A stretch of 64,000 bases of DNA from VXPQ01 sp965116435 (lineage in GTDB: Bacteria > Bacteroidota > Rhodothermia > Rhodothermales > VXPQ01). The stretch is taken from assembly GCA_965116435.1 (NCBI GenBank), contig OZ220686.1, positions 1,240,001 to 1,304,000 of the forward strand, read 5' to 3'. Made by a program: the position numbers and the translations under genes. Below the pieces are notes generated by a model that was not told the origin of the DNA, searched no databases, and worked only from the letters and a program-made list of their open reading frames with translations. Shown here piece by piece: positions 9,194 through 17,696 of this stretch (its first letter is position 1; every line of letters begins with the position of its first letter).

Positions 9194-10555
9194 CTAAACC
9201 AGTGGGGTAGTCTCATCCAGCAAGCCGACTGCCGCCTCGCGCACATCCAGCTTACCCGTGACCACATCCGCGATCAGGCGGGTTCGGTATTCTCGAAGGA
9301 GATCAATCTGGTGCCGTGCTCTGGCAATGGCCGCATCTATGTCTGCAATTTGCTGGTCGAGGAAAGCAGCGATGGCGGTTTGTTCGGGGAGGGGTGGGAG
9401 CATGAGGGACATATACTTTAGTTGAGAGCTGTAAATATGCATAACAGTTATCCCTCGGCCCATGCAGGATTTTTGATATGCACTTTGGGCAGATTCGGCT
9501 GCATAACCCATGAAACGGGCGTTAGTATCAATGCTAAGTCGCAGGATAATCACATCCCCTCCGCAATATGCTTCGGAAGTCAGAAGATTAACGACCGATT
9601 TGCCAATTTCTTCAATGGTTTCTCCAGACCCGGCAAACAAAATATCACCGTATTGCAGGGGCATATAATCTCGAGAACATTCTCGGCTAATGCAAGAACG
9701 AGTGTGTTCTATATGATATTTGTGACTTGTATAAATATCACCATACCGAATGCATGGTAGCCCAACTACCACTTCATCCTCCTTTGTTCCACCTACTCCT
9801 TTTAAAAATTTCCCAATGCGTCCAATCTGCACTACCTCCCAATGCTCCGGCACCGCCCCCAGCCAATCCACACCAGAATCCTTGTAGGCAGAATACGGCT
9901 TACCGGTACGAACGTCAATACGTCCCGTGACCGCCTCATGAATAATACCCTTTTTCTGCTCCTCCAGCAGGGCAATCAGTTTCTCTTTCGTGTGGATATG
10001 ACGCTGAATCTGCCGCTCGGCGTGCTCGAGGAATCGAACAATGGTGGTTTGTTCGGAGGGGGGCGGAATAGAGCAGGGAAGATACTTAAAATCCGACCAA
10101 TCAAGATTTTGACGAAGTCCCGAACCTAATCCATAAAATACCTTCATAAGATCATACGAATGTAATAGAAAATAGCCGTATTCTGGTGTTACAATATTGA
10201 TGGTACAAAAACAAAGGTAGGCAGATGTAATTATTCCGCGATGTCTACTGAAACCGAATCTTAGACTATTCCAATCGTTCTGTAGGTCAGTGGGACGAAT
10301 AACAATATCTAACGGATTGATAATTTGGTACGTCTCAAAGGAAGAAGGAACTAGACCATGAAGTTTTTCCAGTGGTTTGACTACGACTTGACCGTAACTC
10401 AACGATAGTACGGTTTTTTCTTGAAGAGCGAGGTTCGGCCACTTCTTCTCGCGGAAACAAGCACGCCCCGGGAGAAGCTCCCAATGCTCCGGCACCGCCC
10501 CCAACCATGCCACGCCGGAGTCCCTGTAAGCAGGATATGGCTTAAGATTTTCCAT
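9194..10555 (-). CDS. hsdS: Type I restriction-modification specificity subunit (HsdS)
   Basis: A 453-residue specificity subunit that gives the type I complex its DNA target. It has two similar halves, each opening with a conserved segment of the type DSGVAWLGAVPEHWE or DSGVDWLGAVPEHWE (near residues 12-26 and 225-240). Each half contains one target-recognition domain and ends in a coiled-coil spacer after PPPSEQTTIVRFL or LPPLPEQTAIAAFL. I start it at the ATG at 10555, which overlaps the PIN gene's TGA by one base (TGATG); an upstream start would overlap more. It is separated from hsdM by two toxin-antitoxin-like units, unlike the usual adjacent hsdM-hsdS order. Confidence 0.93.
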   Translation of the reverse strand: MENLKPYPAYRDSGVAWLGAVPEHWELLPGRACFREKKWPNLALQEKTVLSLSYGQVVVKPLEKLHGLVPSSFETYQIINPLDIVIRPTDLQNDWNSLRFGFSRHRGIITSAYLCFCTINIVTPEYGYFLLHSYDLMKVFYGLGSGLRQNLDWSDFKYLPCSIPPPSEQTTIVRFLEHAERQIQRHIHTKEKLIALLEEQKKGIIHEAVTGRIDVRTGKPYSAYKDSGVDWLGAVPEHWEVVQIGRIGKFLKGVGGTKEDEVVVGLPCIRYGDIYTSHKYHIEHTRSCISRECSRDYMPLQYGDILFAGSGETIEEIGKSVVNLLTSEAYCGGDVIILRLSIDTNARFMGYAAESAQSAYQKSCMGRGITVMHIYSSQLKYMSLMLPPLPEQTAIAAFLDQQIADIDAAIARARHQIDLLREYRTRLIADVVTGKLDVREAAVGLLDETTPLV

Positions 10556-10941
10556 CAGACCGTCTGGATGGGGCCGGGATAGCAAGCCATTTTGCTGTCG
10601 GTGGTCAGCAACGTGATGTTTTCAACCTGCGCCTGGGCGATGAGTATGCGGTCGAAGGGATCCATGTGAATGGGTGGTAGCAAACCGACAGCGAGAGTGT
10701 GTTCGGATCGAATCGCAAGTTCACTGTATCCGTTTTGTATCAGGCCATCTCGTAATTGCCGCGGATCAACGCGGAAATCGCTTCTGCCGAGCGCGTTTTT
10801 GATGACGATCTCCCAGATACTCGCTGTGCTGAACAGTAACTCCGTATCGGGATCGGCGAGCAGGTCCCGGGATTTTGGCGTTAACCTGTCCGGGTCGCCC
10901 GCCACCCACAGCAACAGATGGGTATCCAGGACAAATCTCAT
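10555..10941 (-). CDS. PIN-domain toxin (VapC-like ribonuclease)
   Basis: A 128-residue PIN domain protein. The acidic active site is visible: Asp6 in MRFVLDTHLLLW, a Glu in TASIWEI, Asp in DPFDRILIAQA, and Asp in LLTTDSK. The form is that of the type II toxin-antitoxin PIN subgroup that cleaves RNA. Its ATG overlaps the stop of the upstream 306-residue gene by four bases and its stop overlaps the hsdS start, so all three are translationally coupled. The upstream protein is the likely antitoxin or contains it. A toxin locked between hsdM and hsdS suggests a guard function for the restriction locus, which is inference. Confidence 0.88.
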   Translation of the reverse strand: MRFVLDTHLLLWVAGDPDRLTPKSRDLLADPDTELLFSTASIWEIVIKNALGRSDFRVDPRQLRDGLIQNGYSELAIRSEHTLAVGLLPPIHMDPFDRILIAQAQVENITLLTTDSKMACYPGPIQTV

Positions 10942-11858
10942 GTCGCTCCTCCGAACATCCTCCCTATCTCCGCATCGCCAATGCTGTCGAAATCGTCAGG
11001 GACTTCGATCTCCCCAACCATGAAACCCAACCGGGAAGATACCGTTTCCGCGGAGGACGGAAAACCAAATTCATGCCGCAAACGGTCATACGTCTCCCGC
11101 GCCTCCCAACAGCCCCCGGCGACCGTCTCCTCAAGATTCTTCAGGTCCGCACCTCGATACAGGAGATCGACCGTATCGGCAATAAAATCCTCCATGCGAG
11201 GATGCCTGGCGTCCTGCTGTACGAGCCACCGCCAAAACTTCGCCATGCGTGCATCGCCGTCGCAGCTATAATCTTCCGGCTGCAGGCCAGCAACCGCCCA
11301 GGGCTTGCCTACCCGGAGGTCAGGGTTTACCGAACTCCGGTACGACCATATTCGCAATCCGGCCATGAGGGCCGCACAAATGAACGCCCCATTGGACGTA
11401 TAACGATTATTCTTGGCTTCGCTGCCATTTTCCCCGTGGCGCGAATCCATCTTACGCAAATACGACTCTACTTCGTGCTTGAGGACATAACTCGAACATT
11501 TTGGCGGCGCCGGGCCATTGAAGCGCCGCGCCCAGCCACATCCCTTCAGGCGATAGCTTACGGAAACCCGCCCCTCAACGAAATACTCCAGCGTATTGCG
11601 AATACCCCGCTCGTGCTGACCACCGGCCCGCAAATCGGCCCGCGCCGCATCCAGATCAGCCGGAATATGCTCCGTCTCCCAGCGTGCCGAGCATACGCCA
11701 TCCGGCGAAACAATTCGACGGCGCCGCCGCACTTGGCCCAATCCATACGAATTGAGCAGAGGATAGTCTGTCAAAACCCGCTCGCGTTCCTCATCGAAAA
11801 ATTCCGGGTCCGCAAGCAACATGGCTGCACTTAGCCACAAATGCTGACTCTTGGTCAT
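10938..11858 (-). CDS. Uncharacterised protein with antitoxin-like tail, coupled to PIN toxin
   Basis: A 306-residue protein of unknown function. A central segment reads TSNGAFICAALMAGL, a pattern I associate with conserved hypothetical proteins in mobile contexts. A later segment, KFWRWLVQQDARHPRMEDFI, resembles a YozE/SAM-like helical motif. The last 20 or so residues (EVPDDFDSIGDAEIGRMF) look like the acidic toxin-binding tail of Phd/VapB-type antitoxins, directly before the PIN gene it overlaps by four bases. A Shine-Dalgarno AAGGGG lies seven bases before the ATG and is part of a direct repeat (11865-11899). It may be an enlarged antitoxin for the coupled PIN toxin. Confidence 0.7.
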   Translation of the reverse strand: MTKSQHLWLSAAMLLADPEFFDEERERVLTDYPLLNSYGLGQVRRRRRIVSPDGVCSARWETEHIPADLDAARADLRAGGQHERGIRNTLEYFVEGRVSVSYRLKGCGWARRFNGPAPPKCSSYVLKHEVESYLRKMDSRHGENGSEAKNNRYTSNGAFICAALMAGLRIWSYRSSVNPDLRVGKPWAVAGLQPEDYSCDGDARMAKFWRWLVQQDARHPRMEDFIADTVDLLYRGADLKNLEETVAGGCWEARETYDRLRHEFGFPSSAETVSSRLGFMVGEIEVPDDFDSIGDAEIGRMFGGAT

Positions 11859-11864
11859 AAATAA

Positions 11865-11899
11865 ACCCCTTGGTATTTAGTAAGACCCCTTGGTATTTA
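11865..11899 (-). repeat. Direct repeat containing the ribosome binding site
   Basis: On the minus strand TAAATACCAAGGGGT occurs twice, 20 bp apart, directly before the ATG of the 306-residue gene. The copy nearer the gene supplies the AAGGGG Shine-Dalgarno at normal spacing. Repeats at such a position in toxin-antitoxin operons are commonly autoregulatory operators; here that is inference. Confidence 0.6.
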
Positions 11900-11952
11900 A
11901 TCTAAATCCCAAGAACTTAAATTGCAAACATTTTTCAGGGATTCCATGAATA

Positions 11953-12153
11953 TCAGGCCTTCTTCGCATCATCAGGCTGCCCCTCCTTCTGCCGAGCCCG
12001 AGCCGCCAAGCGTTCCAGCACGGGGTCGGGATAGGTGCGGTACTACTCAATCCGCTTGGATGAGGTCATGCCCGCCGTCTCCTTCGCTATTTCAGCCTGG
12101 ACCTTGCGCACAAAGTGGATGCAGTCGAATTTTCCGGAAGATTTCCCCGTCAT
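11953..12153 (-). pseudogene. Antitoxin paralogue with in-frame stop
   Basis: On the minus strand a 67-codon frame starts at an ATG at 12153. It resembles the intact small gene just upstream: KFDCIHFVRKVQAEI against KKFDCVQFTREARRRI, then a matching helix. Codon 37 is TAG (12043-12045) where the intact paralogue has Tyr in SEYYRAF. The frame then continues RTYPDPVLERLAARA to a TGA at 11953. A single nonsense change therefore truncates it to 36 residues. It is a tandem duplicate of the antitoxin-like gene at 12182-12364. Confidence 0.7.
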
Positions 12154-12181
12154 GGCTGACGATCTCTGGAAACGAAACCTG

Positions 12182-12364
12182 CTACGCCTGTTGCGCCCCC
12201 TTGGCCTTCAAATGCTTCGCAAGCGGGTCGCGTTCGCGAAACGCACGGTAATACTCGCTCAGCTCCTCGTGACTCATATGCTTCGTTTCCTCGTAAATCC
12301 TCCGGCGGGCTTCGCGAGTAAACTGAACGCAGTCAAATTTTTTCGGGGTCGATGTCCTGAGCAT
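12182..12364 (-). CDS. Small antitoxin-like protein, partner of the PIN domain
   Basis: A 60-residue hydrophilic helical protein starting MLRTSTPKKFDCVQF, with EETKHMSHEELSEYYRAF in the middle. Small proteins with this KKFDCV opening are typically found beside PIN proteins of the RIYVDTSVIGG type, which is exactly what the end of the preceding gene encodes. The start at 12364 has a strong AAGGAG seven bases upstream; a start ten codons earlier lacks this. It overlaps the 3' end of the hsdM-PIN frame by about 32 bp in another frame. Role as antitoxin is inferred from context and resemblance. Confidence 0.75.
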   Translation of the reverse strand: MLRTSTPKKFDCVQFTREARRRIYEETKHMSHEELSEYYRAFRERDPLAKHLKAKGAQQA

Positions 12365-14771
12365 GGCCGATCTCCTTCGGGCTTCTGATGTCAATGGGCG
12401 GGTAACCGAGATTCCGGTTAATGCTATTGTACGCCTGAATACGTCTCCAACTCACCATGTGCTTGAAGTTCCAACTGGCGATAACATCGACCCGGCCCAG
12501 GCTGGCGATAGCCACATGCAAGGCGTCATTATAATGTGCGGGTCCTATTGCGCCAGATGTAATGTAGGCTTCCGCAAGTTTGTACGCCACTGGAGATGCT
12601 ACAAGCGTTTCCGTAACCTGACGGGCAGTATCCCTGACAGGAGATGGGGCGCCCTCCAGTTCCCTGAGCGTCACTTCGGAAATGACAAGCGTGGCCTCCC
12701 CACGATGAAAGGTCTCGAATAACGCCATGGAAGCCTCCCGGAACTCGTCGTCGTGGCACCCCCCGATCACCGAGGTGTCCACATAGATTCTGGGCTTCGT
12801 CACATAGGGTACCTCTGGTTCGCGCAGGATAAAGCCGGGAAGCAAACCCGCCGCTTCCGACTCCAGCGCCAGAATATCCGCCCGAATCTCTTCCAGCGTC
12901 CGCATCGGCTGCGGCTTGTAGAAATAGCGGTTGAAGCTTATTTCGTAACCGATCTTGACTTTTGCCGGATTGTACCAAGCGTCCGCGGCGTAGGGCAAAA
13001 CCTCCCGACGCAAAAACTCTTCAATGCCTCCTTCCGCGAGCAACGGAATCTGCTCTGTGTCGCGCAAAGCCGAATCCGGTTCGTATTCCACGACAACAAG
13101 TTTTCCGTTTACCGTTTCCTCAAAAAGACCCTGGAGGGGATCCGGTCGGGCGCCCTTGCGGTGTATCTTCCTGATAATGGGCGGTGCATCCTCGTTGCGC
13201 TCGCCGCGTTCCTTCAGCGCCTTGATTTCCGCAGGCTTGTACTTGCGGCCCGCCTCGGCGCCTGCAATCCGCAAAGGCCGTTCGACGATTACTTTCCAAT
13301 AACCAAAAGCCTCGTTCGGGAAAATTTTCGATGCGGCGGTTTCCTCGAAATCGAGAAACGTCCGGCTGATGCGTTCAATATCTTCTCTCGAAAATTTGCA
13401 ATTCTTCTTGCCAAGATTCTTGCGCAACGGCTCATACCATTGCGTGGCGTCAATGAGTTGCACCTTGCCCCTGCGATGCGCAGGCTTCCGGTTGCTGAGC
13501 ACCCATATGTACGTCGCAATGCCTGTGTTATAAAACGTGTTGAGCGGCAGGGCTACAATGGCCTCCAGCCAATCATTCTCAATAATCCAGCGTCGAATGT
13601 TGCTTTCGCCCTGACCGGCGTCCCCGGTGAACAACGAGCTGCCGTTGTGCACCTCCGCAATGCGGCTACCCAGCGGCGTTCCGTGCTTCATTTTGCTCAG
13701 CATGTTGGCCAAAAACAGCATTTGACCGTCGCTTGAACGGGTAATCAGCGAGTACTCTGGATCGCCGTTGTGCTCAATGATAAAGCGCGGATCCCGCATG
13801 CCCTTCTTGCCGCCCATCCGCTCCAGATCGTTCTTCCAGGACTTGCCGTACGGCGGATTTGAGAGCATGAAATCGAACTCCATGTTCGGAAAAGCATCGC
13901 TGGATAGCGTAGAGCCGAATTTCATGTTATCCGCTTCCGACCCCTCGCCCTTCAAAATCAGGTCGGCTTTGGTAATCGCATAGGTTTCTGCGTTGATCTC
14001 CTGCCCATACAGATGAATGGAAACATTTTTATCGTGCTCTTTGGCGAGTTTTTGGAGCGTATCCTCGGCCACCGTGAGCATACCCCCCGTGCCGCAAGCA
14101 CCATCGTAAACCAGATACGTACCCTGAATTTTATCGGCGACAGGAAGAAAAATGAGATGCGCCATGAGCTCCACCACATCCCGGGGCGTGAAATGTTCGC
14201 CTGCTTCTTCGTTATTCTCCTCGTTGAAGCGGCGGATCAACTCCTCGAAAATAGTCCCCATCGCATGGTTGTCGAGACCCGGCAAGCGAACACTCCCGTC
14301 CGCATTCAAAACAGGCCGCGGGCTCAGGTTCACCGCAGGATCAAGGAATTTCTGAATCAGAAAACCGAGGGCATCCGCCTCGACAAGCGTAGGAATCTGG
14401 TTGTAAAACTTGAATTTGCTCAGCACTTCCTGCACATTCGGCGAGAAGCCTTCGAGGTAATTCTGAAAATCGGCCTTCAGTTGCTGCTGCCTGCCGCGAT
14501 GCACAAGATCCCGTAGCCGGAAGGGAGACGTGTTGTAAAAGGCCTCGCCCGCCGCCTGACGCAAGGCCGCATCCTGATTCGTAATGCCGGCTGCGTCCAG
14601 GCCCTTCTTCATCGCAAGAACATCCTCTTTCGTCGGCTCCAGCACGGCGTCCAGCCGACGAATCACTGTCATGGGCAGGATTACATCGCGATACTTGCCA
14701 CGCACATAGACATCCCGCAGTACGTCGTCCGCAATGCCCCAAATGAAATTGCTGATGTTCAGGACATTCAT
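12333..14771 (-). CDS. hsdM: Type I methyltransferase HsdM fused in frame to a PIN domain
   Basis: An 812-residue protein. Residues 1 to about 650 are a standard HsdM: an N-terminal helical bundle, SAM-binding GACGTGG (224-230), catalytic NPPYG (305-309), and the usual C-terminal segment TLEEIRADILALE. With no stop, the frame runs into a complete PIN domain from residue about 657. That domain has YVDTSVIGGC, SEVTLRELEG, HYNDALHVAIA and SWNFKH, so all acidic active-site positions are present. The junction codon (12801-12803) is GTG preceded by AGAGG, so the PIN part could also be made separately. The N-terminal start at 14771 is chosen because conserved HsdM sequence begins there; upstream frame is low-complexity. 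A small antitoxin-like gene follows. Confidence 0.9.
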   Translation of the reverse strand: MNVLNISNFIWGIADDVLRDVYVRGKYRDVILPMTVIRRLDAVLEPTKEDVLAMKKGLDAAGITNQDAALRQAAGEAFYNTSPFRLRDLVHRGRQQQLKADFQNYLEGFSPNVQEVLSKFKFYNQIPTLVEADALGFLIQKFLDPAVNLSPRPVLNADGSVRLPGLDNHAMGTIFEELIRRFNEENNEEAGEHFTPRDVVELMAHLIFLPVADKIQGTYLVYDGACGTGGMLTVAEDTLQKLAKEHDKNVSIHLYGQEINAETYAITKADLILKGEGSEADNMKFGSTLSSDAFPNMEFDFMLSNPPYGKSWKNDLERMGGKKGMRDPRFIIEHNGDPEYSLITRSSDGQMLFLANMLSKMKHGTPLGSRIAEVHNGSSLFTGDAGQGESNIRRWIIENDWLEAIVALPLNTFYNTGIATYIWVLSNRKPAHRRGKVQLIDATQWYEPLRKNLGKKNCKFSREDIERISRTFLDFEETAASKIFPNEAFGYWKVIVERPLRIAGAEAGRKYKPAEIKALKERGERNEDAPPIIRKIHRKGARPDPLQGLFEETVNGKLVVVEYEPDSALRDTEQIPLLAEGGIEEFLRREVLPYAADAWYNPAKVKIGYEISFNRYFYKPQPMRTLEEIRADILALESEAAGLLPGFILREPEVPYVTKPRIYVDTSVIGGCHDDEFREASMALFETFHRGEATLVISEVTLRELEGAPSPVRDTARQVTETLVASPVAYKLAEAYITSGAIGPAHYNDALHVAIASLGRVDVIASWNFKHMVSWRRIQAYNSINRNLGYPPIDIRSPKEIGHAQDIDPEKI

Positions 14772-15152
14772 GGCGTAGATATTGGGCGAAAATGTGGAGC
14801 GAAACCAGTGGATGCGCAGGGTAATTACGTCCTTGGGCGAATAGCTCATTGCACCCGGATCCGCCTTACAAGACTGTCCGCGTCCACCGCAACCGAAAAA
14901 CGCATGAAACCCATTTACACTTGCCATCCTGGCGTTCAACAGGAATCGCGGCCTGAACCTCGGCCTTGGTGAATTCGATTCGGGACGAATTGTTTCCCAG
15001 CCCCGCCACCCCAAACAAGGCCCACTTTCGACCAATCGCCCCTCAGCACAGCAAAATTTTCCGCCCATCCGCCAAACTCTTGCGTTGATCGTGAAAAAGT
15101 CGTTAAATTGCGAGCGTCAACCCTGCCCTATCCACCCAACATCCCGTACGTC
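14772..15152. other. Divergent intergenic region upstream of hsdM
   Basis: About 380 bp between the divergent hsdM and DUF1761 genes. The minus-strand frame of hsdM extends into it as far as 15068, but the added residues do not look like protein of this family. It must hold promoters for both directions; I could not pick a convincing consensus box. No repeat was seen. Confidence 0.4.
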
Positions 15153-15551
15153 ATGGATTTTTCCGCAATCAACTACCTGTCCGTCGTCGTGGCGGCCCTG
15201 TCCAGCTTCGTCGTAGGCATGCTCTGGTATTCCCCCATCCTTTTCGGCAAAGCCTGGATGGCGGAAAACGGCTTCACCAACGAAGACCTGCAGGGCGGCA
15301 ACATGCTGCGCATCTACGGCACAGCCTTCGTGCTGGGCCTGATCATCGCCACTACGCTGGACGCGTTTCTTCGCCCGGAATCTATTATCGAAGGCCTGGT
15401 CCATGGAGCGCTCGCCGGAATCGGGTGGGTGGCTGCGTCGGTCGGCACCATGTACCTGTTCGAGCGAAAATCCCTGAAACTGTATCTCGTGAATGCAGGA
15501 TACCATGCCGTCAATTATACCGTGATGGGCGGCATCCTCGGCGCCTGGTAG
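15153..15551 (+). CDS. DUF1761 family membrane protein
   Basis: A 132-residue integral membrane protein with about four hydrophobic helices. It has the DUF1761 signature near the first helix, SSFVVGMLWYSPILFGKAWM, and a C-terminal NYTVMGGILGAW. Function is unknown in the family. The ATG at 15153 precedes the first membrane helix; an earlier in-frame start would add 15 residues with no membrane character. It is transcribed away from the defence island and marks the return to ordinary chromosomal genes. Confidence 0.82.
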   Translation: MDFSAINYLSVVVAALSSFVVGMLWYSPILFGKAWMAENGFTNEDLQGGNMLRIYGTAFVLGLIIATTLDAFLRPESIIEGLVHGALAGIGWVAASVGTMYLFERKSLKLYLVNAGYHAVNYTVMGGILGAW

Positions 15552-15648
15552 TTCCGGTTCTGGCCAGCAACGGACGGAATACCAAGCAAGAATACCCGCC
15601 CGCCTTGCAGCCCGATACGAAACGTACGCAGCGCGTCGCAGGAAGCAA

Positions 15649-16884
15649 TCACAGCAGGATGCCCGCCACGCACGCCGTCATCATCGTGGCGAGCGCCCCG
15701 CCGAGCATGGCCTTCACGCCAAGCCGGGCCAGGTCTGCGCGGCGCGTGGGCGCAATCCCTCCGATCCCCCCGATCTGGATGCCTACGCTCCCGAAATTTG
15801 CGAAGCCGCACAGGGCATAGGTCAGGATGAGCGTACTGCGCTCGCTCAGCGCCACGCCCGAACCCGGCTGCTGCCACTCGATCATCTGGGTATAGGCAAT
15901 AAACTCGTTGAACACGATCTTGACGCCCATCAATTCCCCGGCGTAGAGCGCATCGGCCCAGGGAATCCCCAGCAGCCAGGCGAACGGGGCGAAAGCATAC
16001 CCGAAAATATTGGCCAGCGACCAATCCCAATGGCCGTATCCAAGAAGCCCACCGACCCATCCGCCCGTAGCCGACAGGATGGCGTCGACCATGGCCACCA
16101 GCGCCAGCACGGCGATAAGCAGGGCCGCCACATTCAGGGTCAATTTCAGCCCTTCGAGCGCGCCTTCCGACGCTGCATGCACCACATTGGCGTGCTTTTT
16201 CTCGATATGCACGGACACCTTGCCCTTCGTACGGGACTGTTCCGTTTCAGGAATCATCAACCGGGCAACGAGAAGGGCCGCGGGCGCAGAGATCACGGAG
16301 GCCGCCAGCAAATGCACGGCGTCGACGCCAAGGCTCACGTACGCCACCAGCACGCCCCCGGCAATGGTGGCGAACCCGCCTACCATAAGCACCATCAATT
16401 CGGATTTGGTCATGCTTTCCACATACGGCCCCACGATAAGCGGCGCCTCCGTCTGCCCCACAAAAATATTCGCCGCCGCAGACACCGTTTCCGCTCCCGA
16501 CGTACCCAGCGTACGTTGCATCACCCAGGCAAACGCTCCGATCACTTTCTGAAACAAGCCGAGGTGATACAAAACGAACATAAGCGACGAAAAGAAAATG
16601 ATGGTCGGCAGCACCTTGAAAGCAAAAAAGTGATGCGCGTATTCCTCGCCGAATACCAGACTGGTCCCGGCATCGACAAAGCCCAGCAGGGATTCAAAAA
16701 AATAGCCCGCTCCCTGAAATACGACGGCGCCGATCGGCGTTTTGAAAATGAACAGCGCCAGCGCGAATTGCAACAACAGGCCGCCCCCTACGATGCGCCA
16801 GTTTATCGACTTCCTGCGCTCGCCAATAAGCCAGGCCAATCCCATAAAGACGAACAGGCCCAGAAGACTAATCAGGCGCTCCAT
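15649..16884 (-). CDS. NupC-type concentrative nucleoside transporter
   Basis: A 411-residue inner-membrane transporter of the CNT family, importing nucleosides with H+ or Na+. It has multiple membrane helices and the family motifs GQTEAPLIVGPYV, MTKSELMVLMVGGFATIAGG and, near the end, YALCGFANFGSVGIQIGG. Length is normal. Start at ATG 16884 with GAGG six bases upstream; a TTG four codons earlier is less likely. A hairpin of the dispersed repeat family sits 31 bp upstream (16915-16947). A second nucleoside transporter of the MFS type is encoded 4 kb away. Confidence 0.92.
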   Translation of the reverse strand: MERLISLLGLFVFMGLAWLIGERRKSINWRIVGGGLLLQFALALFIFKTPIGAVVFQGAGYFFESLLGFVDAGTSLVFGEEYAHHFFAFKVLPTIIFFSSLMFVLYHLGLFQKVIGAFAWVMQRTLGTSGAETVSAAANIFVGQTEAPLIVGPYVESMTKSELMVLMVGGFATIAGGVLVAYVSLGVDAVHLLAASVISAPAALLVARLMIPETEQSRTKGKVSVHIEKKHANVVHAASEGALEGLKLTLNVAALLIAVLALVAMVDAILSATGGWVGGLLGYGHWDWSLANIFGYAFAPFAWLLGIPWADALYAGELMGVKIVFNEFIAYTQMIEWQQPGSGVALSERSTLILTYALCGFANFGSVGIQIGGIGGIAPTRRADLARLGVKAMLGGALATMMTACVAGILL

Positions 16885-16914
16885 GGCATGCCTCAATATA
16901 CGCCCTTAATTTAC

Positions 16915-16947
16915 GGATGCACTGATCAAGTCCACTTCGATCAGCGC
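16915..16947 (-). repeat. Solo hairpin of the dispersed repeat, upstream of nupC
   Basis: The plus strand begins GGATGCACTGATCAAG, and inverted CTTCGATCAGCGC follows. It matches the end of the 256-bp elements at 23773 and 50156. Read on the minus strand it points toward the nupC start, 31 bp away. Confidence 0.85.
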
Positions 16948-17035
16948 AGGCACGAAAAAGCACGCGAACGCAGCGCTCTGTGCGCAGGAACAAGCACAGG
17001 AACACGCGCAACATCCGCACCGCGGCGACAAGGCG

Positions 17036-17464
17036 TTAATCGTCGTCCTCGTCCTCTTCTTCGTCGTCCTCTGAGGCGCTCCGCATGCCTGTAATAGGCG
17101 CTTCCATGCCGTAGGACGTGACGTCCAGGTTCCCGGAAAACGAGTCGCCCTCTACCTGAACGTTCACCCGCATCCGGCCGAAGTCGGGCGTGTTGAACTC
17201 AAAATCGAGCATGGATTCCTCGAACGTAATGCCTCCGAGAGGAAGCGATTCCGAAAAACCATCCCCGATAATCGAACCCGCGAGCCCTTCCTCGCCGTCC
17301 GTAAACGTAATCGTGCCCTCGTACGTGGCGTCGGGCGCTTCGACAGCGTAGTCCCAGCTGCCGACCAGGGGATGAGCTGTCCGGCCTGAACCGGCGCAAC
17401 CGCTCAAAATCAGTACGATAGCCGCAAGGCTCCAGAAAGAAACAAAACGAAGGCTTTTGGTCAT
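17036..17464 (-). CDS. Small acidic lipoprotein
   Basis: A 142-residue secreted lipoprotein. It begins with a signal peptide ending in the lipobox LSGC, so it is probably anchored in the outer membrane. The mature part is a beta-rich domain with TYEGTITFTDGEEGLAGSI and repeated short strands. It ends in an acidic tail of Glu and Asp (DDEEEDEDDD). The start at 17464 is chosen because the signal peptide begins there; the longer frame adds about 70 residues of no protein-like character. Function unknown. Confidence 0.8.
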   Translation of the reverse strand: MTKSLRFVSFWSLAAIVLILSGCAGSGRTAHPLVGSWDYAVEAPDATYEGTITFTDGEEGLAGSIIGDGFSESLPLGGITFEESMLDFEFNTPDFGRMRVNVQVEGDSFSGNLDVTSYGMEAPITGMRSASEDDEEEDEDDD

Positions 17465-17696
17465 GACATTTCCAAAAGATTGGGGAAAAGAAACCGGAAG
17501 TGGCCGCAAGGACCTGTTGCAATGTAGCATAATGTAAGGACTGGCGCAAACGAATATGCGACGCGGCCTTCGCCGCAGGGGTATACTCCGAAAGCCCTGC
17601 GACCCCTCCGCATTTGTTTTGCAGGCAACGGCCCTGTGAAAACCCTGTCCGCAACATAAAAACAGGCGCACGCCCCCCTTGCCGTGCCACGACGTC

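Noticed and set aside
14772..15068. N-terminal extension of HsdM
   Set aside because: About 99 extra residues are of low protein character, and conserved HsdM sequence begins at the ATG at 14771.
16915..16947. Hairpin as a simple terminator
   Set aside because: It is followed by no T-run, lies upstream of genes and recurs with conserved loop sequence, so a repeat family explains it better.
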